Assembly (NCBI GenBank): GCA_046328715.1
Contig: JAXLWB010000010.1
Coordinates: 62,001 to 126,000 of the forward strand
Source: JAXLWB01 sp046328715
Lineage (GTDB): Bacteria; Chloroflexota; Anaerolineae; Caldilineales; Caldilineaceae
Direction: 5' to 3'
Length of the DNA: 64,000 nt
Shown here in pieces: positions 7,780 to 17,341 of the stretch. Positions within the stretch are counted from its first letter, which is position 1; every line of letters starts with the position of its first letter. The translations under genes and the position numbers were made by a program. The notes beneath the pieces are model-generated. The model saw only the letters and a program-made list of their open reading frames with translations, did not search any database and was not told where the DNA came from.

Positions 7780-8889
7780 ATGTTCTCATCGCAATCGTTC
7801 TTTACCATGCCCAAGGGCATTCAAACCCGTTGGGCAAGCCCGGAAAATTGGGAAGGCGAAAAAGGTGTCGCCGCGCAGTCCAACGGCGGACGCAAAGGTT
7901 CGGCCTGGTTTGCCTTGAAAGCGGGCGAACAGCGCACCTTGGCCGAAGTCAGCGGCAGCAGTGGCATGATACGTCGCATCTGGGCCACCATTCGCGATCG
8001 CAGCCCGCAGATGTTGCGCAGCATCCGGCTGGACATCTACTGGGATGGAGCGAGCACGCCCGCCGTCTCCGTTCCGCTTGGCGACTTCTTCGGTCATGCC
8101 GCTGGACGCTGTGTAGCGTTCGAGTCAGCACTCTTGAGCAGCCCCGAAGGACGGAGCTTCAACTGCTGCATACCGATGCCCTTCCGCAGCAGCATGAAAA
8201 TGGTCGTCACCAACGAATCTGCCACCGATCTGACCAACTTTTTCTACGATGTCGATTATACAATTGGCGACGAACACGGCGACGAGATGCTCTACTTTCA
8301 TGCCTGCTGGCAACGGCAAAATCCCACTCGCCACCAGATCGACTACGAAGTGCTGCCACGGGTAAAAGGGCGGGGAAGATTCCTCGGCATGAGTGTTGGC
8401 GTGATCGCCGACATGGGGCGTTACGCTGATTCCTGGTGGGGCGAGGGTGAGGTAAAGATCTATCTGGATGGCGATGGCGACTTTCCAACCCTGGCAGGTA
8501 CCGGCGTAGAAGATTATGTCGGCAACGGCTGGGCGGGCAACACCAATGTCACCTACGCCCATGCCTATCAAGGCTTCCCGCTCAACGATATCGAGCATGG
8601 CATCTTCGCCTTCTATCGCTTTCACATCCCGGACCCGATCTACTTCCACAGCGACATCCGCGTCACCGTACAGCAGATCGGCGCAGCCTGGGTCAAGGAG
8701 TGGGTGGATGGGATGCGAGAACTGGGCGAAACGATCTATGACACCAGCATGATGCCCATCGATCTGCACCAACATGAAACCATTGGCCCCTTTGAGCGCG
8801 AGGATGATTGGTCAAGCTGTGCTTATTTTTACTTGGATCGGGCAGAGAATGGGTTGCCTGGGTTGGTGGGAGTTGAGGCAAGGGTGTAA
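7780..8889 (+). CDS. DUF2961 family protein, glycoside hydrolase family 172-like
   Basis: 369 residues without a signal peptide. DUF2961 proteins form GH172, which includes difructose dianhydride I synthase/hydrolase and alpha-D-fructo- or arabinofuranosidases. The sequence shows the expected order: an N-terminal ENWEG..K segment, SGMIRRIW, DIYWDG, PLGDFFGHAAGR and NCCIPMPF. The family core GTGVEDYVGNGW follows, with E244 in the place of a catalytic glutamate. The late YRFHIPDPIYF stretch is also typical. The weak GGGGAAAG RBS is 14 bases from the ATG. It stands alone on the plus strand among catabolic genes, consistent with intracellular handling of a sugar derivative. Substrate unknown. Confidence 0.88.
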   Translation: MFSSQSFFTMPKGIQTRWASPENWEGEKGVAAQSNGGRKGSAWFALKAGEQRTLAEVSGSSGMIRRIWATIRDRSPQMLRSIRLDIYWDGASTPAVSVPLGDFFGHAAGRCVAFESALLSSPEGRSFNCCIPMPFRSSMKMVVTNESATDLTNFFYDVDYTIGDEHGDEMLYFHACWQRQNPTRHQIDYEVLPRVKGRGRFLGMSVGVIADMGRYADSWWGEGEVKIYLDGDGDFPTLAGTGVEDYVGNGWAGNTNVTYAHAYQGFPLNDIEHGIFAFYRFHIPDPIYFHSDIRVTVQQIGAAWVKEWVDGMRELGETIYDTSMMPIDLHQHETIGPFEREDDWSSCAYFYLDRAENGLPGLVGVEARV

Positions 8890-8902
8890 TCAACTTATTA
8901 CA

Positions 8903-8974
8903 AGAGGTTTGTAGAGGCGACTCGCGACTGCCTACTCTACCGAAGTTCGGTGGTTGCAAACCGCCTCTACAGAT
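8903..8974. repeat. Imperfect palindrome of GTAGAGGCG words
   Basis: The stretch begins with AGGTTTGTAGAGGCG and ends with CAAACCGCCTCTAC, with further self-complementary words in between. It fills the gap between the GH172 gene and xisH and may terminate the GH172 transcript. Confidence 0.6.
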
Positions 8975-9031
8975 TATTAACGTCCTTGATCAGAACAAAT
9001 GTAAGATTTATAGAAAAAGTCTGAAAGCTTA

Positions 9032-9037
9032 TATAAT
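9032..9037 (+). promoter_or_regulatory. Probable -10 box of xisH giving a leaderless transcript
   Basis: A consensus TATAAT lies seven bases before the xisH ATG, so transcription would start at or next to the start codon. No RBS is visible. The matching -35 is poor (TTATAG at 18 bases). This suggests a leaderless mRNA for xisH. Confidence 0.5.
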
Positions 9038-9043
9038 TTAGAT

Positions 9044-9460
9044 ATGGCAAAGGACATCATTCATGATGCAGTTCGTAACGCACTTGTCAAAGACGGTTGG
9101 CGCATTATACGAGAGCATTTTAAAATAGAATACGAGGAGATCGAAATCTTTGCGGATTTGATTGTTGATCGTTCACCGATCATTGCAGTCAAAGATAGTA
9201 ATAAGTTGATTATCGAGATCAAAAGTTTTGCTGGACGTTCGTTTGTGCGCGAACTACAACAAGCGATTGGGCAGTATGAACTGTACGTTGACATGATTGA
9301 GTTTGCTCAGCTCGACTATGAACTGTTTCTTGCGGTCAGCAAATTTGTGCATGAAACTTTTTTGCAACGCACTGCCGCTCGACAAATCATCCAACGGCAT
9401 AAGCTTAAACTCGTGGTAGTGGATACCGATCATGAGGAGATTGTCGAATGGATTCGATAA
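9044..9460 (+). CDS. xisH: XisH family protein, endonuclease-like
   Basis: 138 residues that match the XisH pattern: start MAKD..HDAVRNAL.KDGW, central ADLI and IIEIKSF, then ELQQAIGQY. The E-x-K pair (E58, K60) after an upstream Asp and followed by a Gln helix is the layout of PD-(D/E)XK nucleases. XisH was named for control of fdxN element excision in heterocystous cyanobacteria. Most homologues, as here, sit in genomes without that element, and their role is unsettled. The gene overlaps xisI by 13 bases. Base composition is lower in GC than the flanking catabolic genes, which fits horizontal acquisition. Confidence 0.88.
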   Translation: MAKDIIHDAVRNALVKDGWRIIREHFKIEYEEIEIFADLIVDRSPIIAVKDSNKLIIEIKSFAGRSFVRELQQAIGQYELYVDMIEFAQLDYELFLAVSKFVHETFLQRTAARQIIQRHKLKLVVVDTDHEEIVEWIR

Positions 9461-9789
9461 AAGATTATTCCTTGCTAGTTAAACAAGCTCTGGATGCTTA
9501 CGTTGAGTTATCAAATCAGCAACCTGTCCCAACTTATCAAGTGGTACGAGTATTTGATGATATCTCTCATCATTATTTGGTGCGTAAACTAGGCTGGAAG
9601 GGAAGCCAGCGCATTTCACAGATTATGATCCACGTCTCGCTGCATGATGGCAAGATTTGGATTGAGGAAGATTGGACGGAAGATGGAATCGCAACTTACT
9701 TCTTAGAAAAAGGTGTGCCTAACAGCGACATCGTTCTTGCCTTCCAGCCGCCCATGATGCGCCCTTATACGGAATTTGCAGTGGCTTAA
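9448..9789 (+). CDS. xisI: XisI family protein, partner of XisH
   Basis: 113 residues with the XisI features: an N-terminal helix (YSLLVKQALDAY), a beta-rich middle (VVRVFDDISHHYLVRKLGW), the HVSLHDGKIWIEEDWTEDGIA core and a C-terminal helix ending in a proline-rich tail. XisI always accompanies XisH. Here the start codon overlaps the xisH end by 13 bases, indicating translational coupling. The compact two-gene unit resembles toxin-antitoxin or anti-mobile-element modules in layout, but no activity can be inferred. The gene converges on the RraA-like gene with 17 bases between the stops. Confidence 0.88.
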   Translation: MDSIKDYSLLVKQALDAYVELSNQQPVPTYQVVRVFDDISHHYLVRKLGWKGSQRISQIMIHVSLHDGKIWIEEDWTEDGIATYFLEKGVPNSDIVLAFQPPMMRPYTEFAVA

Positions 9790-9806
9790 TCGTCGCATTG
9801 GGGCTC

Positions 9807-10532
9807 TCACTTTGTTTCCCTCCATTCCCAATATTCCGCCAACGTCTCTTCATTCGGCGGATAAACTCCCAAGATACTCGCGCCTGCCGCGATCTTACTC
9901 TCTAGAAACTCCTCCAACCGCTCCTGTTCATACGCATCAACAGCAACTGACTCGGCGACTTGTGCCGGGATGGCGACCACCCCTTCGGCATCACCCACGA
10001 TCACATCGCCTGGCATGATCAACACACCCGCACAGCCGATCGGGACGTTCATTTCCAGCGGGTGGTGGATCGAGTAGGAGACAGCGGCGTGGGGAGCTTG
10101 GATGTAGGTGGGTAGATCCATGTTGCGGAAGGCGGGTGAATCGCGCACAGCCCCGTCGGTGACAATGCCTGCGGCACCACGTTTCATGATGCGTGTGGCC
10201 AGGATATTGCCCAACGTGCCAGCCCGCACATCGCCCCGGGCATCAATCACCAGTACTTCATCCTGGCCGATGGTTTCGATGGCAATTCGCTGTATATTTT
10301 TGGTGTTGTCGTGGTTGCGGTCGAGCAGATCCTCGCGCATTGGCACATAGCGCAAAGTGAAGGCATAACCGACCATGCGCAGATCGGGGCGCAATGGGGT
10401 GAGTCCTTGCAGGAAGGTATTGCGAAAGCCGCGCTTTTGCAATTGGACGGTCAGCGTGGCCGTGGAAACAGCACGTAGTTTGCTGAATGCTTCGGGCGAG
10501 AGTGGGTGTGGGCGAGTAGGTAGAGATTGCAT
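9807..10532 (-). CDS. RraA-like / 4-hydroxy-4-methyl-2-oxoglutarate aldolase family protein
   Basis: 241 residues of the RraA fold. Landmarks are the LSTAT/VSTATL-type start, DARGDVRAGTLGNILATRIMKRGAAGIV, then TDGAVRDSP with the conserved Arg and Asp that bind substrate and metal, and VGDAEGVVAIP. Family members are class II HMG/CHA aldolases, oxaloacetate decarboxylases, or RNase E regulators. The full TDG.VRD motif favours an aldolase/decarboxylase. An RBS AAGGAG lies 7 bases from the ATG. It is divergent from the sugar-phosphate isomerase-like gene with overlapping -10 regions, and its pyruvate-releasing chemistry would fit the surrounding acid catabolism. Confidence 0.85.
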   Translation of the reverse strand: MQSLPTRPHPLSPEAFSKLRAVSTATLTVQLQKRGFRNTFLQGLTPLRPDLRMVGYAFTLRYVPMREDLLDRNHDNTKNIQRIAIETIGQDEVLVIDARGDVRAGTLGNILATRIMKRGAAGIVTDGAVRDSPAFRNMDLPTYIQAPHAAVSYSIHHPLEMNVPIGCAGVLIMPGDVIVGDAEGVVAIPAQVAESVAVDAYEQERLEEFLESKIAAGASILGVYPPNEETLAEYWEWRETK

Positions 10533-10552
10533 GACTTGCTCCTTGGATTATG

Positions 10553-10580
10553 TTTACTTCGCAATAAGGTTTAGTATAAT
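10553..10580 (+). promoter_or_regulatory. Promoter for the TIM-barrel isomerase-like gene
   Basis: A consensus TATAAT (10575-10580) lies 16 bases behind a weak TTTACT. The reverse strand at the same place reads TATACT, so the divergent RraA-like gene may use an overlapping promoter. Confidence 0.5.
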
Positions 10581-10632
10581 CCAACTACCCAAGTAAATGT
10601 AGTTCATCCACCATACCCAAAAGGACAACCCT

Positions 10633-11499
10633 ATGAAACTCGGCGTCGTTGGCATGTTGCCTGCTGACATCCGCACTCTACAAAGCAAACATCTGAAGTC
10701 GATTCGTGCCTTACAACTCAGCGCGGCCTGTTTTCACGTTGGGCCGGATCTGCTCTTTGAGCTAAAAGCGGCTGACTACCAAAAGGTGAAAAGTCTCTAC
10801 GCCGATCAGGGCATGAAGATCATTCAGATGGGGATTGGCTATCGGGAGTGTCTCTTTGACCCAGACGCTACGGTGCGCCAACGAGTGGTCAATCTGATTG
10901 GGCGAGGACTGGAAGTGGCGTGTGAATTCGGTGCGCAGGTGGCATTGATCCGCACCGGTAGTTTGAATCCTAGCGGATCTTACAACCCATCGCGCAAGAA
11001 CCATACCCCAGAAGCGCTAGCGCAGTTGGTAGAGACATTGCGCACGATTGCGGCCAAAGCCGAGGCGGTCGGTCAAACAGTTGTGATTGAAACGCACATG
11101 CTCACCATTCTCAACTCGCCGGAAATCATTGCTGACGTGGTGAAGCAGGTTGGCTCAGAACGTATCCGGATCGTAATGGACTATGTCAACCATTTTCAGA
11201 CGCTAAGCCAGGTCTATGATAGCACGGCACGTCTCAACCACATCTTTGACACGATGGGCGCGCTCTGCGCTGTGGCACACTGCAAGGATCTTGTTGTGCG
11301 GAATTCAGCCCTCTTATATATGGATGAGGAGGTACCCGGTGAAGGTGAACTTGATTTAGCCACTGCCTTTCGCCGCTGGCACGCCCAAGATCCCAGCGCC
11401 TACATGCTACTTGAACATCTCCCCAACGAGCTTTACCCACTCGCAGCAGGCAACGCACGACGAATTGCGGCAGAGGCGGGCGTGCCAATTTCTGAGTAG
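10633..11499 (+). CDS. Sugar phosphate isomerase/epimerase family (AP endonuclease 2 fold)
   Basis: 288 residues with the xylose-isomerase-like TIM-barrel pattern: VALIRTG after the third strand, VVIETHM with the metal-binding Glu, IRIVMDYVNHF with the Asp/His pair, VAHCKDL, and YMLLEHL near the end. These correspond to the metal ligands of hydroxypyruvate isomerase, tagatose epimerase and inosose dehydratase relatives. The ATG follows AAAAGGACAACCCT, a good RBS. The product is probably cytoplasmic and acts on a sugar or inositol derivative. The downstream gap is a multi-word inverted repeat shared with the converging carbamoyltransferase gene. Confidence 0.83.
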   Translation: MKLGVVGMLPADIRTLQSKHLKSIRALQLSAACFHVGPDLLFELKAADYQKVKSLYADQGMKIIQMGIGYRECLFDPDATVRQRVVNLIGRGLEVACEFGAQVALIRTGSLNPSGSYNPSRKNHTPEALAQLVETLRTIAAKAEAVGQTVVIETHMLTILNSPEIIADVVKQVGSERIRIVMDYVNHFQTLSQVYDSTARLNHIFDTMGALCAVAHCKDLVVRNSALLYMDEEVPGEGELDLATAFRRWHAQDPSAYMLLEHLPNELYPLAAGNARRIAAEAGVPISE

Positions 11500-11596
11500 T
11501 CAGTAATCAGTGGACAGTATGTTAGTAGGACAGTGAGACAGTGGAACGGTGAGACTGATTTACTGACCTACTGCCCACTGACTCACTGTCTCACTA
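11499..11596. repeat. Periodic CAGTG/GACAGTG inverted repeat between converging genes
   Basis: The left half is built from variants of AGTGGACAGTATG and AGGACAGTGAGACAGTGG; the right half carries the complements (GACTCACTGTCTCACT). The best exact arms are 11532-11543 and 11584-11595. It probably terminates transcription from both sides and overlaps the stop codon of the carbamoyltransferase gene. Confidence 0.75.
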
Positions 11597-13468
11597 TTCT
11601 CCCACTGCGCCCTTCCACGTTGGATCCCACTTGCCGCCCATCTCTTCCTTGCGCACGACGAAGTTGCCGAGTACGAGCACGTCGATGTCGCTGCCGACAA
11701 AGGTGTTGAAGGCATTCTGCGGCGTGGTGACAATCGGTTCGCCGCGTAGGTTGAAGGAGGTATTGAGCAGGACCGGCACGCCTGTGGCCTGGCGAAAGCC
11801 GTTGATCAGATCGTAGTAGCGGGGATTCCACTCGCGGCGTACGGTTTGTAGGCGGCCCGTACCCATGTGGGTAGTGGCGGGTACAACGCTGTGTTTGTCT
11901 TCAGCTACGCCGCTGACCATCAGCATAAAGCGGGGCAAATATTGGTCGAGCCCCTTAGAGGTGAAATACTCGGGCGCATATTCCTGTAACACGACGGGGG
12001 CAAAGGGCCGAAATGGCTCGCGGAACTTGATCTTGCTGTTGACGACCTCTTTCATCTCCTCGCGTCGCGGATCGGCGATGATGCTGCGGTTACCCAGAGC
12101 GCGCGGTCCCCATTCGCAGCCTCCTTGCGACCAGCCGATGACGCGTGCTTGGGTGATGTCATTCACAATCATGTCGATCAGCTTGTCATCGGGCAGTTCG
12201 TGATAAGGCAGCCCCTTTTGTTTGAGAAAATCGGCGGCCTCGGCAGTCGTGAATTCATAGCCCCAGTAGGCATGCTCCATTGTAAAGCAACGGGGCTTGC
12301 CCAGCAGCACATGATAGGCGTACAGCGCAGCACCCAACGAACCACCGCTGTCTCCCGCCGCCGGTTGGATGAAGACATTTTTGAAGGGGCCTTCCCGCAC
12401 AATACGCCCATTGGCGACGCTGTTGAGCATGACGCCGCCCGCCATACAGAGATTGTCGCTGCCGGTCAGGCGCTTGGCTTCCTGGATCAAGAGCATGAGC
12501 GTCTCTTCAGTTACCCGCTGGATCGAGGCGGCGATGTCAGCATAGTATTGGTTTTTGTCACGCGCTGCGGCATCGGCTTTGACTTTACCATGCGGGTCGG
12601 TCATGTTGGTGACAAACTCGCTCTTGCGGTCGCGTGGTGGCCCAAACATCTCGACAAACCGTTTGTTGTAGGTCTCCTGCGTGGAGTGGTGGAAGCTGAA
12701 GTAACGCATGTCCAATCCAAACGAGCCATCCTGCGCCACCGTGATCAGCTTGCGTACCTTGTCTTCATAGATCGGGCGGCCATAGGGAGCCATGCCCATC
12801 ACCTTATACTCGCCGTTGTTAACCTCAAAGCCCAGCCAAGCGGTAAAGGCCGAGTAGAGCAGCCCGAGTGAGTGGGGAAATCGGATTTCACGATCGAGGG
12901 TAATTTGATTGCGGGTGGCGTCTTCTTGCCTTCTTGCCTTCCCGTCTTCCTGTCTTCCTATCTCCCTATCTCCCCAATCCGCTGTAGCATACCCCATCGT
13001 CGTAGTCGTCCATTCACCGACGCCGTCGACGGTGATGATGGCGGCGTCAGCGTAGGGCGCACAGAAAAAGGCGCTGGCGGCGTGGGCGGCATGATGATCG
13101 ACAAAGAGGATGCGATTGGCAGGCAAGTTGAGTTTGCGCATCAAGGTGCTTTTGAGCCACAGCTTGTCGCTAAACCAGGTTGCCATTGCATCGCGAAAGA
13201 GCGCACTGCTGTGCGGTACAGTGGCCAACGAAGAGAGGAGAATCCGTTCAAATTTGGGCAGTGGCTTCTCGTAAAAGACCACATAATCGAGGTCTTTGGC
13301 CGTGATCCCTGCCTTGTTCAGACAGAAGTTGATCGCTTGTTCGGGGTAGCTGGGATCGAACTTGATGCGTGTAAAACGTTCTTCTTCACAGGCCGCTACC
13401 AACTGCCCATCCTGGAGCAGCGCCGCCGCTGAATCGTGGTAAAAACAGGAGATACCGAGTATGTACAT
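11594..13468 (-). CDS. NodU/CmcH-type carbamoyltransferase
   Basis: 624 residues, full length for the family that transfers carbamoyl from carbamoyl phosphate to a hydroxyl group (nodulation factor, cephamycin or tobramycin carbamoylation). The N-terminal YrdC-like/Kae1-like part starts MYILGISCFYHDSAAAL and has the metal-binding DHHAAHAASAF motif. The ITVDGVGEW and LCMAGGVMLNSVANGRI segments and the WGPRALGNRSI substrate loop follow. The C-terminal domain ends with PVLLNTSFNLRGEPIV. An extra basic/acidic stretch at about residues 165-183 is encoded by a short-word repeat (12921-12976) and is not expected in the family. The gene is 129 bases downstream of a small membrane protein gene, probably one transcript. 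The target is likely a cell-surface glycan or secondary metabolite. Confidence 0.93.
   Translation of the reverse strand: MYILGISCFYHDSAAALLQDGQLVAACEEERFTRIKFDPSYPEQAINFCLNKAGITAKDLDYVVFYEKPLPKFERILLSSLATVPHSSALFRDAMATWFSDKLWLKSTLMRKLNLPANRILFVDHHAAHAASAFFCAPYADAAIITVDGVGEWTTTTMGYATADWGDREIGRQEDGKARRQEDATRNQITLDREIRFPHSLGLLYSAFTAWLGFEVNNGEYKVMGMAPYGRPIYEDKVRKLITVAQDGSFGLDMRYFSFHHSTQETYNKRFVEMFGPPRDRKSEFVTNMTDPHGKVKADAAARDKNQYYADIAASIQRVTEETLMLLIQEAKRLTGSDNLCMAGGVMLNSVANGRIVREGPFKNVFIQPAAGDSGGSLGAALYAYHVLLGKPRCFTMEHAYWGYEFTTAEAADFLKQKGLPYHELPDDKLIDMIVNDITQARVIGWSQGGCEWGPRALGNRSIIADPRREEMKEVVNSKIKFREPFRPFAPVVLQEYAPEYFTSKGLDQYLPRFMLMVSGVAEDKHSVVPATTHMGTGRLQTVRREWNPRYYDLINGFRQATGVPVLLNTSFNLRGEPIVTTPQNAFNTFVGSDIDVLVLGNFVVRKEEMGGKWDPTWKGAVGE
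12921..12976. repeat. Short-word repeat inside the carbamoyltransferase gene
   Basis: Seven tandem variants of CTTCTTGC/CTTCCTGT/CTCCCTAT, each about 8 bases, lie in frame. The same words form intergenic palindromes elsewhere (19.5, 32.0 kb). They encode a polar run rich in Arg, Gln, Glu and Asp within an otherwise conserved enzyme. Confidence 0.75.
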
Positions 13469-13597
13469 AAGGAATGGTTAATGGGCAATGGTTAACGGTT
13501 AAGTTCACTGCGCCATCTGGAATCTTTCGTCTCTTCAGAAAAAGCTAACAGCGCAACAGGATATTTGCAACCTGCAATGTGCCCCTTGCTCACCTGC

Positions 13598-13843
13598 TCA
13601 ACTCTGTCTTCTTGCATTGTGTAAATCTTGATCGATGGCACGTTTCTGTTGCCAATAGCTGCCGTTGATGGGGCGGCTGCGTTGCTGTAGCACATCTTCG
13701 CTAAATCGCATCGCCGCGCCGACCGGCACAATAAAGATCGCATAGAGCAAGGTCAAGATCAACCGTGCCTGGAAATCGCCAATTGTGTGACCAATGGCCT
13801 TGATGCGCTGCCAAAGCGATGGTTTTGCTTTCGTTTGACTCAC
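13598..13843 (-). CDS. Small one-helix membrane protein next to carbamoyltransferase
   Basis: 81 residues: a basic amphipathic N-terminus (LWQRIKAIGHTIGDFQARL), one transmembrane helix (about 29-47, ILTLLYAIFIVPVGAAM) and a polar C-terminal tail. The start is a GTG five bases after the stop of the upstream gene (13848), so the two genes are likely coupled. Small proteins of this kind are commonly found beside NodU-type carbamoyltransferases, where they may bring the enzyme or its partners to the membrane; this role is an inference. The 129-base gap to the carbamoyltransferase contains only short AATGGTTAA-type words. Confidence 0.65.
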   Translation of the reverse strand: MSQTKAKPSLWQRIKAIGHTIGDFQARLILTLLYAIFIVPVGAAMRFSEDVLQQRSRPINGSYWQQKRAIDQDLHNARRQS

Positions 13844-13847
13844 CTTG

Positions 13848-15017
<1,170 letters not shown>

Positions 15018-15047
15018 AAACGGATTCTCCTCTTGGTAATTGCTCAA

Positions 15048-15180
15048 GCACTACGCAGAGATCACTGAGGAGACACAGAGAAGACAGAGCGAATGAGAAC
15101 AACAGGCTCTGAGTTCGCTCTGTGTACTTCGTGCAACCTTTGTGTTCTCTGTGTCCCGCTATGTTCTCTGTCTCTGCCAT
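15048..15180. repeat. Periodic CACAGAG/GACAGAG inverted repeat
   Basis: The left side has words of the type GAGACACAGAGAAGACAGAG and the right side the complements (TTCTCTGTGTCCC, GTTCTCTGTCTCTG). The rest of the gap to 15436 holds no gene; a weak TATACA-like box is present near 15320, but no convincing promoter can be named. Confidence 0.7.
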
Positions 15181-15436
15181 TGTCTCTAGAATTGCCGTCA
15201 CTGTCAAAGCTGTGATCGTCCGAAAACGTCCCCGGCAAGGCACAGAAAGTTGTGGATAGAATGAAAATTATGTGCGTCTTACTGGAAACATGGCTTATAC
15301 TTCGCATAGATTTGCGAGTGTATACAATGCCTAGAAAACGTCAGCCAATCGACACTGGAATAAATCCCTAAGTTATGGTAAAAGAGTATTAAGTAAATTA
15401 ATCAATTTGTTCTCATTTGCAAACAAGGGATGGAAT

Positions 15437-17248
15437 ATGTATCGAAAGGCTGCTAGCAACTCTCGGATTTCCGTAAGTTTTACGATCCTGCTTGTGACTA
15501 TCGCTTTCCTTCTTTTTCCCATTCCGGCTTTTGCAACAGTTTCCCACCAAGACAATGAAACTCCATCGATGATTCTGGGACAATTTGTGCAAGCAGAAGT
15601 CGAGGAAGGGGCTACAAACTCTTACAAGCTTCCACTAGAGGGTGGCGGGAACTATCTGCTCTTTAGCCAGGATGAAGAACAGGCTGCTAATTTCAGCTTT
15701 GCAGTTACCAATTCTAAAGGTGAAGACATCGCCAGCGGCGACGAATTTGCCAAGACCGAACTTGCTCTTGACCCAGATGAATATACCGTTACCTTTACCG
15801 CTACAGCCAGCGCAACCTTATCGGCTGTGGTTGTGGGCGACTTTGGTCAACTCAGTGATGACTCGGAGCAACCCGGTGCACTTTTCAACGGCAGCTATCT
15901 ACAACTGGAAAAGATCGACGCCACTCAATATGCCAAACTCACTTTGCCAGAAACCGATTACTACCAGCAGGCGCACATTTGGTTAGTGGGGGCAGAGGGG
16001 GATAGCTACGACATCCAGGTGAGCAACGATACGGTCTACGAATTTGGTTCGAGCAGCGACGAAGAAGAGGCTGGCCTCAAATTCTGGACCCGTGGCGGTG
16101 AATTTGATGTTGAGCTTTCGCCGTCCTCGGGTGGTGAGAGTTTGTCTTTGATGGTGCTTTTGAGTGGCCCAGCCCCGCTGTTGGAAAAGGGTACACCGAT
16201 TCAGGTCACTGTGGGTGACGACCAGCCTAATCACATCTTTGCCATCGATGTCGAAAATGCCGGTGCCATTGTGACCGTACAGGTGACGCCCGCTTCGGAA
16301 AGCAGCAGCTACCAATTGACCGCCGCTTTGAAACCGGAAACCGATCTCGAAAGCCTCTTTATCTATGGGCAGCCCGCTACCATGCGTTTCCTGGCACCTT
16401 ATGCCGGTCAATATATTTTGCAACTGAGCAACACTGATGCCGCCGACGACTTTACAGTGGTGGCCGAAGAAGGCGACGTCGCCCCAGAATTACCGCTCAA
16501 CGGCAAACTATGGGGCACAGTAAAGGTTGGTGAAGATGTCATCTATCAAATGAAGTTGGAGGAAGCTGGACAGTTTCTCTCGCTCATCCTACTGGGCAGC
16601 AGCGAAGATATTGATCTGGAAGCTTCCTTGGTCGATGAAGAGGGAAACATTGTTCACAACCTGTCGCTCTATGGTACAGACGCCATGTCCGAGCTGTTGA
16701 GCCAATCGAACGCCCAAGCTGGTCTCTACGAAGTGCGTGTCAATAATCAATATAACGAGGAAGATGGCAAATTTGTCCTGACCAGCCGCCTGGAAAATCC
16801 GCTTGACTTTGCCGGTCAATGGGCAGTGGAAGCAACCGCCAGCAGTGAGTATCAAAGTGATGGCTACACTGCCATGCAGGCCACCGGTGAACCTAACACT
16901 CCAATCGCAGGCGACTATCCAACCGCCTGGGCCAGCAAAGAAGCGGACGGTGGTGACGAAACGCTTGAACTGAGTTACGAAATGCCAGTTTCGCCCTTAG
17001 GCATTCGTATCTACGAGACGAACGCTCCTGGGGCCGTGATTAAGGTGGAAGCTTTCGACGCCGAAAGCGAAGAGTGGGCCGTACTCTGGGAAGGCAGCGA
17101 TCCAACCGATGCACCCTTGCGCATCTTCAGCCCCGAACTGGAACAGATCGACTTCGCCACCAACCGCATCCGCCTCACCCTCGACAGCGCCAATGTGTCG
17201 GGCTGGAACGAGATCGACGCCGTGGAACTGCTTGGTGTGCCGCAGTAA
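15437..17248 (+). CDS. Secreted acidic protein with PPC-like repeats and a C-terminal discoidin-like domain
   Basis: 603 residues from an ATG preceded by AAGGGATGG; the frame extends ten codons upstream without an RBS. A Sec signal peptide (about 1-33, hydrophobic core SFTILLVTIAFLLFPIPAFA) precedes a very acidic body. That body repeats a pattern like (G)QFVQAEVEEGATNSYKLPL and GKLWGTVKVGEDVIYQMKLEEAGQFL, resembling pre-peptidase C-terminal (PPC) beta domains. The last 130 residues (SSEYQSDGYTAMQATGEPN through GWNEIDAVELLG) match the shape of F5/8-type discoidin carbohydrate-binding domains. No catalytic motif was found. It probably works outside the cell as a binding protein. It converges on the TPR regulator-like gene across a strong hairpin. 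Confidence 0.75.
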   Translation: MYRKAASNSRISVSFTILLVTIAFLLFPIPAFATVSHQDNETPSMILGQFVQAEVEEGATNSYKLPLEGGGNYLLFSQDEEQAANFSFAVTNSKGEDIASGDEFAKTELALDPDEYTVTFTATASATLSAVVVGDFGQLSDDSEQPGALFNGSYLQLEKIDATQYAKLTLPETDYYQQAHIWLVGAEGDSYDIQVSNDTVYEFGSSSDEEEAGLKFWTRGGEFDVELSPSSGGESLSLMVLLSGPAPLLEKGTPIQVTVGDDQPNHIFAIDVENAGAIVTVQVTPASESSSYQLTAALKPETDLESLFIYGQPATMRFLAPYAGQYILQLSNTDAADDFTVVAEEGDVAPELPLNGKLWGTVKVGEDVIYQMKLEEAGQFLSLILLGSSEDIDLEASLVDEEGNIVHNLSLYGTDAMSELLSQSNAQAGLYEVRVNNQYNEEDGKFVLTSRLENPLDFAGQWAVEATASSEYQSDGYTAMQATGEPNTPIAGDYPTAWASKEADGGDETLELSYEMPVSPLGIRIYETNAPGAVIKVEAFDAESEEWAVLWEGSDPTDAPLRIFSPELEQIDFATNRIRLTLDSANVSGWNEIDAVELLGVPQ

Positions 17249-17260
17249 TAATCAGCGAAC

Positions 17261-17326
17261 CTCTGTGTTCCCTCTGTCCGTGTTTAGTCATTCAAAAGAC
17301 TAAACACGGACAGAGGGAACACGGAG
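17261..17326. terminator. Bidirectional 29-bp hairpin between converging genes
   Basis: Arms 17261-17289 and 17298-17326 are complementary over 29 bases with one G-T type mismatch and an 8-base loop. The arms are made of GTGTTCCCTCTGTCCGTG words related to the 15.05 and 36.5 kb repeats. It separates the exported protein gene from the TPR protein gene and should terminate both. Confidence 0.85.
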
Positions 17327-17341
17327 TTGGTGAGATACCCA

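Noticed and set aside
11499..11596. Possible CRISPR-like direct repeats
   Set aside because: The units are 8-12 bases, variable and contiguous, without unique spacers of constant length or cas genes; they form an inverted repeat.
12125..12871. 248-codon open frame on the plus strand
   Set aside because: Antisense to the carbamoyltransferase, whose catalytic motifs are intact across the region.
13492..13743. 83-codon frame on the minus strand
   Set aside because: It overlaps the small membrane protein in another frame, lacks an RBS and ends in repeat words.
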